Of a stretch of 64,000 nucleotides of DNA, positions 25,109 through 32,490 are shown in pieces; position 1 is the first letter of the stretch; the number at the start of each line of letters is the position of its first letter. Made by a program: the position numbers and the translations under genes. The notes below the pieces were generated by a model. That model had not been told where the DNA came from. It saw nothing but the letters and a program-made list of their open reading frames with translations, and did no database searches. The DNA is taken from positions 1-64,000 of the forward strand of contig JAFXVP010000060.1 of the NCBI GenBank assembly GCA_017524445.1, in the 5' to 3' direction. Source of the stretch: Clostridia bacterium. GTDB taxonomy: Bacteria > Bacillota > Clostridia > Christensenellales > CAG-138.

Positions 25109-26371
25109 ATGTACGAACGAACGGAGTTTTATGAAAAGGTCAAGGAACGCCTGATCCGCTACGCAAGGGTCGATACGCAGTCCGATCATTACGGCAAAAA
25201 CACGCCGACGACCGAAAAGCAGTTCGACCTTGCCCGGATGCTCAGAGACGAATTGATTTCGATCGGCGCAGGCGAGGTGTATCTCGACGAGACCGCGTGC
25301 GTGGTCTGCGGAAAGATCCCGTCGAACATGCCGGATGGCGGCGGAAAGCCGTTCGGGCTTGTCACGCACATGGACACCGCGCCCGACGCGCCCGGGGCGA
25401 ACGTAAAGCCCTGGGTCCTTGAAAACTACGACGGCGGCGAGATCCTTCTGAACGCCGAACAGGGCATCGTGATGTCGCCGAAGGAGTTTCCGAGCCTGTT
25501 GCAATACGTCGGACAGGACCTCGTTCTCACCGACGGCACGACGTTACTCGGCGGCGACGACAAGGCGGCGATCGCGTCGGTCATGACGTTTGCGGAGCAC
25601 GTTCTTTCGCATCCCGAGATCCCGCACGGACCGATCTCGCTGGCGTTTACGCCGGACGAGGAGGTCGGGGGACTTGCGAAGGATCTCGATTTCGACCGCT
25701 TCGGCGCAAAGGTCGCGTACACGCTCGACGGCGATCATCTGGGTTATTACATGGACGAGACGTTCAACGCCTCCGAAGCGACGCTTACGGTGAAAGGCCT
25801 CAGCGTGCATCCCGCGACCGCAAAGGGCATCATGGTCAACGCCGCGGACGTCGCGGGCGAGTTTCTCGCCATGCTGCCGCGCTTTGAAAAGCCGCGGTAC
25901 ACCGCGTGGCGCGAGGGCTTTTTCCACGTGATCGCGGTCAACGCCGACGTCGAGCACGCAAAGGTCGTTCTGATCATCCGCGACCACGACCGCACGCAGT
26001 TTGAGCACCGCGAAGCGTATCTTAAAAAATGCGCGGACGCGCTGAAAGCGGAATACGGCGAGAATCGCGTCACGCTTTCGATCGAGCAGTCCTACCGCAA
26101 CATGAAGGAGTACGTGGACCGCTGTCCGTATCTCATCGAAAACCTGACGCAGGCGATCCGTTTGAGCGGACTTGAACCGAAGACGGAGCCGTTCCGCGGC
26201 GGTACGGACGGGTCGGCGCTCTCCGCGCGCGGGCTGCCGTGCCCGAACCTTTCCGCGGGCTACGAGAACGCGCACGGGCGGTTCGAATACGTCCCGATCC
26301 CGTCGATGGAAAAGAACGTGGAGATCCTGCTGCATCTTTGCGGACTCTTCGGCAGGATGAAAGACGATTGA
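25109..26371 (+). CDS. pepT: Tripeptide aminopeptidase (peptidase T)
   Basis: The 420-residue M20B metallopeptidase has the zinc ligands and catalytic residues of PepT: VTHMDTAPDAPG (first His/Asp), TLLGGDDKAAIA (bridging Asp), FTPDEEVGGLAKD (Glu pair), YTLDGD and the C-terminal PCPNLSAGYENAHGR (last His). Length and motif order match PepT from one end to the other. It releases N-terminal residues from tripeptides in the cytoplasm. The start has GGAGGAA upstream. It opens a five-gene run with short spacing (pepT, membrane protein, msrA, proC, lipoprotein). Confidence 0.96.
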   Translation: MYERTEFYEKVKERLIRYARVDTQSDHYGKNTPTTEKQFDLARMLRDELISIGAGEVYLDETACVVCGKIPSNMPDGGGKPFGLVTHMDTAPDAPGANVKPWVLENYDGGEILLNAEQGIVMSPKEFPSLLQYVGQDLVLTDGTTLLGGDDKAAIASVMTFAEHVLSHPEIPHGPISLAFTPDEEVGGLAKDLDFDRFGAKVAYTLDGDHLGYYMDETFNASEATLTVKGLSVHPATAKGIMVNAADVAGEFLAMLPRFEKPRYTAWREGFFHVIAVNADVEHAKVVLIIRDHDRTQFEHREAYLKKCADALKAEYGENRVTLSIEQSYRNMKEYVDRCPYLIENLTQAIRLSGLEPKTEPFRGGTDGSALSARGLPCPNLSAGYENAHGRFEYVPIPSMEKNVEILLHLCGLFGRMKDD

Positions 26372-26383
26372 GGAGGAAACACC

Positions 26384-26971
26384 ATGGAAGAAAACGAGCG
26401 TAAACCGATCTTTACCAATACGCTGCAAACAAGCCATGAACTGTATCTGGAGCTGTTCCGCGCGATGCGCAAAAAAGTGAACATGATGATCTGCGTGATG
26501 GGCGCATGCTTTCTCGTGTATCTGTGCTATCAGCTGACGCAGTTGATTCGTGAAGCTGTGTTTTACGGTGAATCATTCGCTTCCAATGGCGCTTTCTGGC
26601 TGCTGCTCGGATGCGCTGTGCTGTGGGTGATTCTCATTGTCCGCGCGCTGCTGACGCCGAAGCGGGCCGTCAAGCGGCAGATGCGGATGAATCAGGAATC
26701 GTACGGAACGGAGCAGATGGCGGTCGAAATGGCGTTTTTCGACGACGCGATGGAGCTGCACAACCGGACGTCGAAAAACGAAACGCGCTTTGTCTATACC
26801 GCGTTCAAAAGGACCGCGGAGACGGAAAATCTCTTTCTGATATGGACGGCGCAGAATCAGATCATCGCGCTCAATAAGCTCGGCTTCGAGGGCACGGACA
26901 TTCCGGGCTTCCGCACCTTTATGGACGAAAAATGCCCGAACGCAAAACGGAAATGGAGAAAGGCGGCGTAA
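26384..26971 (+). CDS. Two-helix membrane protein, YcxB-like C-terminal domain
   Basis: The 195-residue product has two hydrophobic segments (about 35-55 and 68-88) followed by a ~100-residue soluble domain. That domain has a pattern like YcxB-type proteins: FFDDAMELHN, then YTAFKRTAETENLFLIW and a closing GTDIPGFRTFM. The family's function is unknown. GAGGAAAC precedes the ATG. The stop is one base before the msrA start, so co-expression is likely. Confidence 0.8.
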   Translation: MEENERKPIFTNTLQTSHELYLELFRAMRKKVNMMICVMGACFLVYLCYQLTQLIREAVFYGESFASNGAFWLLLGCAVLWVILIVRALLTPKRAVKRQMRMNQESYGTEQMAVEMAFFDDAMELHNRTSKNETRFVYTAFKRTAETENLFLIWTAQNQIIALNKLGFEGTDIPGFRTFMDEKCPNAKRKWRKAA

Positions 26972-26972
26972 T

Positions 26973-27470
26973 ATGAAGACGATCTATCTGGCGGGCGGCT
27001 GCTTCTGGGGCATGCAGAAGTTTCTGGATCAGTTCGAGGGGGTCAAGGAGACCGAGGTCGGCTACGCAAACGGTCCCGAGAAGGCGCCGAGCTATCGCGA
27101 CGTCTGCGATAATTCCGGACACGCGGAGACGGTGCGCGTCGCGTACGACGAGGACGTGCTTTCGTTGCCCGAGCTTTTGCGGTTCTATTTCATGGTGATC
27201 GATCCGACGTCCGTGAACCGACAGGGCATGGACGCGGGGATCCAGTACCGCACCGGCATCTATTATACGGATGAGGATCAGCTTCCGGCGATCCGCGAAG
27301 TTTACACGGAGGTCGAGGCAAAGGAGGGCAAACCCCTTGCGGTCGAAGTAAAACCGATCGAAAACTTCTTCTCCGCCGAGGTCTATCACCAGAAGTATCT
27401 CGACAAGAATCCGGGCGGCTACTGCCACATCCCGACGCGGTATTTCCACCTTGCGGACAAAAAGGAGTGA
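26973..27470 (+). CDS. msrA: Peptide methionine-S-sulfoxide reductase MsrA
   Basis: The 165-residue enzyme begins LAGGCFWGMQKFLDQ, with the catalytic GCFWG cysteine at residue 10. It has the downstream GYANG, the HAETVRV motif, the YRTGIYYTDEDQ block and FFSAEVYHQKYLDKNP. It reduces (S)-methionine sulfoxide in proteins. No fused MsrB domain is present. Four bases separate its AAAGGAG-containing end from the proC start region. Confidence 0.95.
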   Translation: MKTIYLAGGCFWGMQKFLDQFEGVKETEVGYANGPEKAPSYRDVCDNSGHAETVRVAYDEDVLSLPELLRFYFMVIDPTSVNRQGMDAGIQYRTGIYYTDEDQLPAIREVYTEVEAKEGKPLAVEVKPIENFFSAEVYHQKYLDKNPGGYCHIPTRYFHLADKKE

Positions 27471-27475
27471 AGCGT

Positions 27476-28276
27476 ATGTTTGATTCGGTCGGCGTCATCG
27501 GTACCGGCGCCATGGGCAGCGCCGTCGCGCGGCTCGTCGCGGACAAAAAGCCGTTGTACCTCTCCAACCGCACGCCCGAAAAGGTGGAGAAGCTTGCGGC
27601 GGAGCTTTCCGCGCGTGTTTCGACAAACGAAGAGATTGCAAAGGACTGCGATCTGATCTTTCTTGCGGTCAAGCCGCAGATGCTGCCGGAGGTTCTGTCC
27701 GCGCTCGCGCCGGTTTTCGCGTCCCGCGCGGACCGGTTCGTGCTTGTCACGATGGCGGCGGGGCTGACCTGCGACACGATCAAGGAACTTTCCGGCGGCG
27801 CGTATCCCGTCATCCGCATGATGCCGAACACGCCGATCACGGTCGGCGCGGGGATCATCACCTATTGCGGAAGCGGCGCGGCGGAGGAGGAGCTTTCGGC
27901 GTTCGCGGCGCTGTTAGCCGACGCGGGTACGCTCGATCGAATCGACGAGCATCTCATCGACGCGGCAAGCGCGCTTGCGGGCTGCGGTCCGGCGTTCGTC
28001 GATCTGTTCCTCGAAGCGCTTTCCGACGGCGCGGTCGCCTGCGGACTGCCGCGAAAAACGGCGCTTCTGTACGCGGCGCAGACGGTCGAAGGCGCGGCAA
28101 AGGCGGCGCGTCTGTCCGGCGAGCATCCGGGGAGATTGAAGGACGTTGTTTGTTCGCCCGCGGGCAGCACGATCCAGGGCGTGCGCGCGCTGGAGCGGGG
28201 CGGCTTCCGCAGCGCGGCGATGGAGGCGGTGATCGCCGCTTACGAAAGGAATCTCGAATTGAAAAAAGGAGAATAA
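27476..28276 (+). CDS. proC: Pyrroline-5-carboxylate reductase
   Basis: The 266-residue enzyme has the N-terminal Rossmann motif VGVIGTGAMGSAVA, LIFLAVKPQMLPEVL, VTMAAGL, VIRMMPNTPITVGAG, the SALAGCGPAFVDLFLEALSDGAVACGL helix pair and the final VCSPAGSTIQGVRALE. These are the full ProC signatures for the last step of proline synthesis. I use the ATG at 27476, with AAAGGAG at 27461-27467; a GTG at 27467 is inside that ribosome site. Confidence 0.96.
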   Translation: MFDSVGVIGTGAMGSAVARLVADKKPLYLSNRTPEKVEKLAAELSARVSTNEEIAKDCDLIFLAVKPQMLPEVLSALAPVFASRADRFVLVTMAAGLTCDTIKELSGGAYPVIRMMPNTPITVGAGIITYCGSGAAEEELSAFAALLADAGTLDRIDEHLIDAASALAGCGPAFVDLFLEALSDGAVACGLPRKTALLYAAQTVEGAAKAARLSGEHPGRLKDVVCSPAGSTIQGVRALERGGFRSAAMEAVIAAYERNLELKKGE

Positions 28277-28282
28277 CGGCAT

Positions 28283-28849
28283 ATGAGAAAGCTCGGTTTG
28301 ATCCTGTTTTCCGCGCTGCTGCTTCTGACCGGCTGCGGACAGAGGACTGCGGAAATCAGGAATAACGACGACGGGAAACTGCGCATCGACGAACGGCATG
28401 TGATCGACTTTTACCTCGGAAACGACGAGGTCGGCGCGGAGCCGATCACGGCGCAATGCCTTGCGATCATCGGCGATCGGGAGCCGGATTCGGTGGAGAC
28501 GGACGATTTCTACGGACCCGGCGGTTATATTGAAAACCATCAAATCAACGGCGCGGAAATTATACTCAGACATTACGAAACGACGCAGGGACAGCACACG
28601 GTGCTCCAAGCGGTGAATCTCGACGAAAGCCACGTGCTTGCGAGCGGGATCCGGATCGGCAGCACGGAGGAGGCGCTGAAACGCGCATATGGCGATAAAC
28701 CGGAATTTTATTTTGAAGATCATTATTCCGATGACAATACACACGTATTCGTCCTGTACGGAGATTGGTTTGAACGCTATCTGATCCTGTTTGAAGTCAA
28801 TACGGCGACGGGCAGGGTCGAAAGCATTTCCTACGATCTGGACGTCTGA
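28283..28849 (+). CDS. Small lipoprotein of unknown function
   Basis: The 188-residue product has a lipoprotein signal with lipobox LLTGC. The mature part (about 165 residues) has an ILRHYETTQGQHTVLQAVNL strand pair, an ASGIRIGSTEEALKRAYGD helix and closing beta strands ending in a valine. The G-x-T-x-E-x-L-K-x-x-Y-G-D pattern resembles BamE/SmpA-like or PepSY-like secreted modules, but I cannot assign it. It follows proC by six bases and ends the operon at a bidirectional terminator. Confidence 0.75.
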   Translation: MRKLGLILFSALLLLTGCGQRTAEIRNNDDGKLRIDERHVIDFYLGNDEVGAEPITAQCLAIIGDREPDSVETDDFYGPGGYIENHQINGAEIILRHYETTQGQHTVLQAVNLDESHVLASGIRIGSTEEALKRAYGDKPEFYFEDHYSDDNTHVFVLYGDWFERYLILFEVNTATGRVESISYDLDV

Positions 28850-28857
28850 TATGGTAC

Positions 28858-28886
28858 AAAAAAACGGCAGCGCGCGCTGCCGTTTT
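28858..28886. terminator. Bidirectional terminator between convergent genes
   Basis: A near-perfect palindrome (AAAACGGCAGCG/CGCTGCCGTTTT) flanked by A's and T's serves the proC-side operon on plus and the glycosidase gene on minus. Confidence 0.85.
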
Positions 28887-28899
28887 TCAGTCTGCTTTT

Positions 28900-30066
28900 T
28901 CAGTTCTTTCCGAGAAACTTCGACGCGGTCAGCGTCGAGAGATCGACAAAGGCGTCGGTCTTCTCGTCGTATTCGCCGAAGCCGAACATGTCGACCAGCG
29001 GTCTGCCGTACAGGATCTTGCCGCCCTTCTTCTCCGTGGTAGGCTGGTTGATGACCTCGCCCATAAAGACGAGCACCGAGCTTGTCCCGCCGTCCAGATT
29101 GAACGCTTCCTTGACGCCGAGCGATTTCATCATATTGACCATCATCTGCGCGTCCATGCCGTTTGCGTTTTTATGCTGGTTGTCGCAGTAGACCACCACG
29201 TAATGACCGGGCTCGTAATAGCCGAGGATGTTGCGCGCCTTGTATCCCATGTTGGAATAGCTCAGCGCGCCGGGTCCCTGTTCGCCGTCGCGGATGATGA
29301 TCGGACCGAACTGCCATCCGTAGACCGCGCCGTTTTTGACCTCCTTGTTTACATCAAAGGATTCGGTCTTGAGATGGAAGGTTTTCAAAGACCCGTCCGC
29401 ATAGATGAGACCGACCGCCCCGGAGTTCCAGCCCTTGTTTTCACGAAGCTTCTGCAGGACTTTGCCTTTATACAGGACCAGACCTTGGTTGTAGCTGCCG
29501 TTGATCGCAAGGACGGCGTTCTCGCGCACGGCGATACTCTGCCCGTACTCCGATCCTGTCTGAAACACGCCGTTGCCGAACAGTGTGTGCATCGAATTGA
29601 TGTTCCGGACCCAGATATCCACGACGTACCAGGTCGACATCAGGTCGCGGTTCATCCGCTCGTCGCGCAGGTTTCCCTGATGCACGGTGATCGCGATTTT
29701 AAGCTCGTCGCTCTGATAGCTGTAATCCGCGTCGACGCCGGTGTCGTAATCCGGGAAATTGACGGCGATATCGCCCTCCCGCGGGGCACGGGTCGTTTCC
29801 GACGCTTTGGCGGGCTCCGGCGTCGATTCAGGCGTCGGCGCAGGCTCCTCCGTCGGCGCTTCCTCCGGCACTTCCGTCGGCGCTTCCGCCGGGATTTCCG
29901 TCGGCGTCTGGGTCACGATCACGACGACGTCCGGTTCTTCCTCGACAGGCGCGTTCGCTTCCTGCGGCACAGCGGTCGCCTCCGGCTGCGGAGCAATGGC
30001 CGGTTCGCCGCATGCGGCGATCAGCAATACGAGGATAAAAGCGCAAAGGCCTCGGAACAGTTTCAT
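28900..30066 (-). CDS. Lipoprotein phosphodiester glycosidase (NAGPA domain)
   Basis: The 388-residue protein has a lipoprotein signal (LIAAC), a ~75-residue Pro/Glu/Thr-rich linker, and a C-terminal NAGPA (phosphodiester glycosidase, formerly DUF2233) domain. Visible motifs are AINGSYNQG, KGWNSGAVGLIYADG, YGWQFGPIIIRDG, KARNILGYYEPGHYVVVYCD, LGVKEAFNLDGGTSS and GRPLVDMFGF. The family includes the mammalian uncovering enzyme that removes GlcNAc from GlcNAc-1-phospho-6-mannose, and bacterial wall/teichoic-acid enzymes. It acts outside the cell. The Stealth transferase in the island makes the kind of bond it could cleave. Confidence 0.9.
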   Translation of the reverse strand: MKLFRGLCAFILVLLIAACGEPAIAPQPEATAVPQEANAPVEEEPDVVVIVTQTPTEIPAEAPTEVPEEAPTEEPAPTPESTPEPAKASETTRAPREGDIAVNFPDYDTGVDADYSYQSDELKIAITVHQGNLRDERMNRDLMSTWYVVDIWVRNINSMHTLFGNGVFQTGSEYGQSIAVRENAVLAINGSYNQGLVLYKGKVLQKLRENKGWNSGAVGLIYADGSLKTFHLKTESFDVNKEVKNGAVYGWQFGPIIIRDGEQGPGALSYSNMGYKARNILGYYEPGHYVVVYCDNQHKNANGMDAQMMVNMMKSLGVKEAFNLDGGTSSVLVFMGEVINQPTTEKKGGKILYGRPLVDMFGFGEYDEKTDAFVDLSTLTASKFLGKN

Positions 30067-30112
30067 TTCAGCACCTCCGATCCGGATCGGATCACATATT
30101 CAATCATTTTAT

Positions 30113-30141
30113 ATTGTAGTGGAACGGCGCGTATATTGCAA
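30113..30141 (-). promoter_or_regulatory. Promoter of the phosphodiester glycosidase gene
   Basis: Reading leftward: TTGCAA (30141-30136), 17-base spacer, TACAAT (30118-30113), about 47 bases before the ATG. Confidence 0.7.
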
Positions 30142-30202
30142 GACAATCAATCAATATTCAGAGAAATTTGACATTTCAGGCTGCCGTAAAAGGGGTCAGA
30201 CC

Positions 30203-30285
30203 ATTTGTGGCGAGAAACATATTAAGATAATCTGCCGGAAGAAAAGGCAAATGACGCCTTTTCTTTTTATTTTTTCGCCGCAAAT
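30203..30285 (+). repeat. Nested hairpin element with 11-bp terminal inverted repeats, copy 1
   Basis: ATTTGTGGCGA (30203-30213) and TCGCCGCAAAT (30275-30285) enclose an inner terminator hairpin. The element at 62875-62957 has the same ends and nearly the same length (83 bases each) but a different inner stem. Confidence 0.7.
30240..30270 (+). terminator. Terminator hairpin inside the nested element
   Basis: AGAAAAGGC (30240-30248) pairs with GCCTTTTCT (30256-30264), followed by a T-rich tract. Confidence 0.65.
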
Positions 30286-30302
30286 TATCCGCGTTTTCTT
30301 AA

Positions 30303-30369
30303 CCACTTCGCTACGCTACGTTACAGATGTGCCGTCGCGCGTTTGATCGCGCGTCACCATCTTCAGTTG
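30303..30369 (+). repeat. Dispersed 67-bp repeat, copy 2
   Basis: Matches 3790-3856 with a handful of substitutions, including the GCGCG-TTTGAT-CGCGC hairpin. It lies directly after the nested hairpin element. Confidence 0.8.
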
Positions 30370-30470
30370 CATACGATAGTATAGCTCCATCGCGAAGAAC
30401 GCGGATTCGGAGGCGTTCTGTCAAGAGGGATTTTCAAAGGCACATATGGTTTTGTCAGAATAAACAAACG

Positions 30471-30511
30471 AAGACCTTCCGGAAGACTATTCTTCCTCGG
30501 AAGGTTTTTGC
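30471..30511 (+). terminator. Terminator-like hairpin
   Basis: ACCTTCCG and CGGAAGGT arms around a loop with a second GAAGA/TCTTC stem, ending in T's. A related ACCT...AGGTT hairpin precedes the repeat at 63686. Confidence 0.6.
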
Positions 30512-30518
30512 TCACAAT

Positions 30519-30765
30519 CGCACACATCACCGTCTCAGGCGGTGTATAAATGCGTTCTTCCGGAAAAAGAGGCTTCCCCCTTGAGGGGAAGCTGTCACCG
30601 ATAGGTGACTGATGAGGTGTTCAGGGAAACGAACGCGATGCGTTCGTCCGATCCGCAAAAGCTGACGCTTTCAGCGTGTCCACCTCATCCGGCTTCGCTC
30701 ACGCTGCGCCACCTTCCCCTCAAGGGGAAGGCTTTTGGTTGCGATTGAAAACATCCTTCAGAGAA
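30519..30765 (+). repeat. Modular palindromic repeat (MITE-like), copy 1
   Basis: The left module has a CACCG/CGGTG hairpin then GCGTTCTTCCGG. The interior is palindromic: CTTCCCC/GGGGAAG hairpins at each end, GATGAGGTG facing CACCTCATC. The right end reads GATTGAAAACATCCTTCAGA. The ends recur at 32320-32436 and 63686-64000. Palindromes of this GGGGAAGCTG...TGATGAGG kind are, to my recollection, common in gut Clostridia. No gene is seen in 30370-30860. Confidence 0.75.
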
Positions 30766-30860
30766 CTCCCCTTCTGAGGCGTTCTGTCAAGGCGGTAAGA
30801 AACGAAAGAGGAGATCATCGTCTCCTCCTATTAGTAGCAATGCTACAATAAAACAATTAA

Positions 30861-31271
30861 TTAATCCGCATCAATCATATCAACCATTTGGAAAGTCAGG
30901 ACCATTTTGAAAGCACCTTGCCGCGCGTGGACAGCGTATCGATTCCCTTTTGTCGGATCAATGATTCCTGTGCAAGACCCGCCATAATAAAGCATGCTCA
31001 TGCAGTATTCAACATTAATACTTGTCGGCTTCTCGATACTTAATTCTATAATACTTCCGACATCTCCTGTCCACAGAGTTCTTCCAGTTGAGCTTTCACG
31101 CAAGATTGCCTTTTGTTTGTTCTTAAATGCATTACCGCCGGCAACAAGCCCAAACTTTACCCATACTTTCCCTCTGTTTTTCTCTTCTGCAATTGGATAA
31201 GCACATTGAGGACAAGTTCTTGCTTTATCGGATACCATTGTTCCGCATTCCGGACATTTAATCAGCGCCAT
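30861..31271 (-). CDS. Small double-CxxC zinc-ribbon protein
   Basis: The 136-residue product begins with a classic zinc ribbon, IKCPECGTMVSDKARTCPQCAYPI, giving two CPxC pairs, followed by a ~100-residue beta-rich domain with LWTGDVGSIIELSI. Proteins of this layout occur widely in Clostridia with unknown roles. It is the last gene of a short leftward, AT-rich group, with GGGAGG upstream of its start. Third-position A/T is clearly higher than in genes on either side, which suggests recent transfer. Confidence 0.75.
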   Translation of the reverse strand: MALIKCPECGTMVSDKARTCPQCAYPIAEEKNRGKVWVKFGLVAGGNAFKNKQKAILRESSTGRTLWTGDVGSIIELSIEKPTSINVEYCMSMLYYGGSCTGIIDPTKGNRYAVHARQGAFKMVLTFQMVDMIDAD

Positions 31272-31286
31272 AGTTATGTACCTCCC

Positions 31287-31733
31287 TTAAAATGTTCCGA
31301 TTGATTTTGAATACCGTAAAGGTCCATAGGTTAATGCCACTACAGTGTCTCCAGTCATCTCGGCATTATGTTTTACGCCGCCTATAATAATGTAGACTTT
31401 TTCTCCTTTTAGCTTTATTGAATAACTACTTGAATGTGTATATTCGTTTTGCTCATCTTCTCTATACGGATGCATTGTTTTGTCGTACATTGTTTTATAT
31501 AGGCTATAATCAGTTACTGATCCATCGTATTCAAACCGATAGCATTCCATATGTAAGTGAGCTTCACCAAATTCAGAAGACGTATAGGTATCCACATACG
31601 TGTACGTGTTTCCTGATAAATTCTCCGCAATCTTATGCTTGCGAACAGCATCTTTTATGATAACAATTACCAGTACTGATATAACAATTGCAAGTATTGC
31701 GCTAATGATAATGGTTATAGTTCTCTTCTTCAT
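31287..31733 (-). CDS. Small membrane-anchored protein of unknown function
   Basis: The 148-residue product has a basic start (MKKRTI), one long hydrophobic segment (about 6-28) and a ~115-residue extracellular domain with YRFEYDGSVTDYS and YSIKLKGEKVYIIIGG, typical of small beta-sandwich modules. I do not recognise it. It lies 15 bases ahead of the zinc-ribbon gene and shares its AT-rich composition. The start codon context (AAGAAG) is a weak ribosome site. Confidence 0.65.
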   Translation of the reverse strand: MKKRTITIIISAILAIVISVLVIVIIKDAVRKHKIAENLSGNTYTYVDTYTSSEFGEAHLHMECYRFEYDGSVTDYSLYKTMYDKTMHPYREDEQNEYTHSSSYSIKLKGEKVYIIIGGVKHNAEMTGDTVVALTYGPLRYSKSIGTF

Positions 31734-31764
31734 ATGATTTCACCCAAAGCACAGAATTTGTATT

Positions 31765-31884
31765 CTATTTGATTAAGCCGCAGTATAAAATATAGCCACC
31801 GAGTAAAAACAGAAGTACGGCAAATATAAGTTTGAAAACCGCACCGACGATGCTTCCTTTTCCATTTCCACCATTGTTTTCCAT
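31765..31884 (-). CDS. 39-residue single-span membrane peptide
   Basis: An ATG at 31884 follows TAAGGAGG at good distance. It encodes MENNGGNGKGSIVGA, then a hydrophobic helix of about 20 residues (FKLIFAVLLFLLGGYIL) and a short polar end. It is the first gene after the promoter at 31916-31944. Role unknown; the size suits a small membrane regulator or a toxin-like peptide, but nothing here proves either. Confidence 0.6.
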   Translation of the reverse strand: MENNGGNGKGSIVGAVFKLIFAVLLFLLGGYILYCGLIK

Positions 31885-31915
31885 AGGTGCATTACCTCCT
31901 TATCGTTCTGCCAAC

Positions 31916-31944
31916 ATTATACTCAATATATTAAGCATAGTCAA
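31916..31944 (-). promoter_or_regulatory. Promoter of the AT-rich islet (leftward)
   Basis: Reading leftward: TTGACT (31944-31939), 17-base spacer, TATAAT (31921-31916). It lies in the divergent gap next to the Cro/CI-type gene, an obvious candidate regulator. Confidence 0.75.
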
Positions 31945-31994
31945 TAGATTAAACATGTTATGATAATTCAAACAAACAAGGGAATACTATTGTC

Positions 31995-32201
31995 ATGATT
32001 TCCTATCGCCCGTTTTGGGAAACACTGAACAAGCGGAATATTTCTACATATGAACTGATTTACCGGCAAGGTATTTCCGCAAATACAATCTACCGGATGA
32101 AGCACGATGCGCCGATTACGACAAAAACATTGAACGAATTGTGCTTTATTCTGAATTGTGCGGTCTCGGATATTATTGAGTATCAAAAAGAATGTGAATA
32201 G
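31995..32201 (+). CDS. Small Cro/CI-type (XRE) helix-turn-helix protein
   Basis: The 68-residue product is essentially one HTH_XRE/HTH_26 domain: LNKRNISTYELIYRQGISANTIYRM is the helix-turn-helix and NELCFILNCAVSDIIEY the following helices, as in YvaO/YgzD-like solo regulators. AAGGGA precedes the ATG. It is transcribed divergently from the small-gene group (31884-30861) across about 110 bases and may control it. AT-rich like its neighbours. Confidence 0.85.
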   Translation: MISYRPFWETLNKRNISTYELIYRQGISANTIYRMKHDAPITTKTLNELCFILNCAVSDIIEYQKECE

Positions 32202-32230
32202 CTAGATTATGCAAAACACATCTATTGCCG

Positions 32231-32260
32231 AAAGCCGAGGTTGGTCGCCTCGGCTTTTGC
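32231..32260 (+). terminator. Terminator of the HTH gene
   Basis: AAAGCCGAGG pairs with CCTCGGCTTT around a 7-base loop and ends in a T-rich run. Confidence 0.85.
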
Positions 32261-32319
32261 TTTAGGGACCCCCCTAACCCCAATGTTTGCGTACTGGAAA
32301 AAGAAACTTTGGCAGTGTA

Positions 32320-32436
32320 CGCACGTCCCGGCGGAAAAGGGTATCACCGCTATATAGTGGTGTGTAAGTGCGCTCTTCAACAAAGAGTCTTCTCGTCAAG
32401 GAGTAGGCTTTTTGCTTGAAAACACTCTTTATGGAG
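32320..32436 (+). repeat. Modular repeat, copy 2 (short interior)
   Basis: The left module has CGCACGTCCC, then CACCGC-TATATA-GTGGTG, then GTAAGTGCGCTCTTC, as at 63686. The right end reads CTTGAAAACACTCTTTATGGAG. The interior is only about 40 bases and lacks the large palindrome of copy 1. Confidence 0.65.
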
Positions 32437-32490
32437 TATCTCTTCTGCCTCCCTTCCCGGCAACCTGCGCGGCGGGTCGAACGGTTACGG

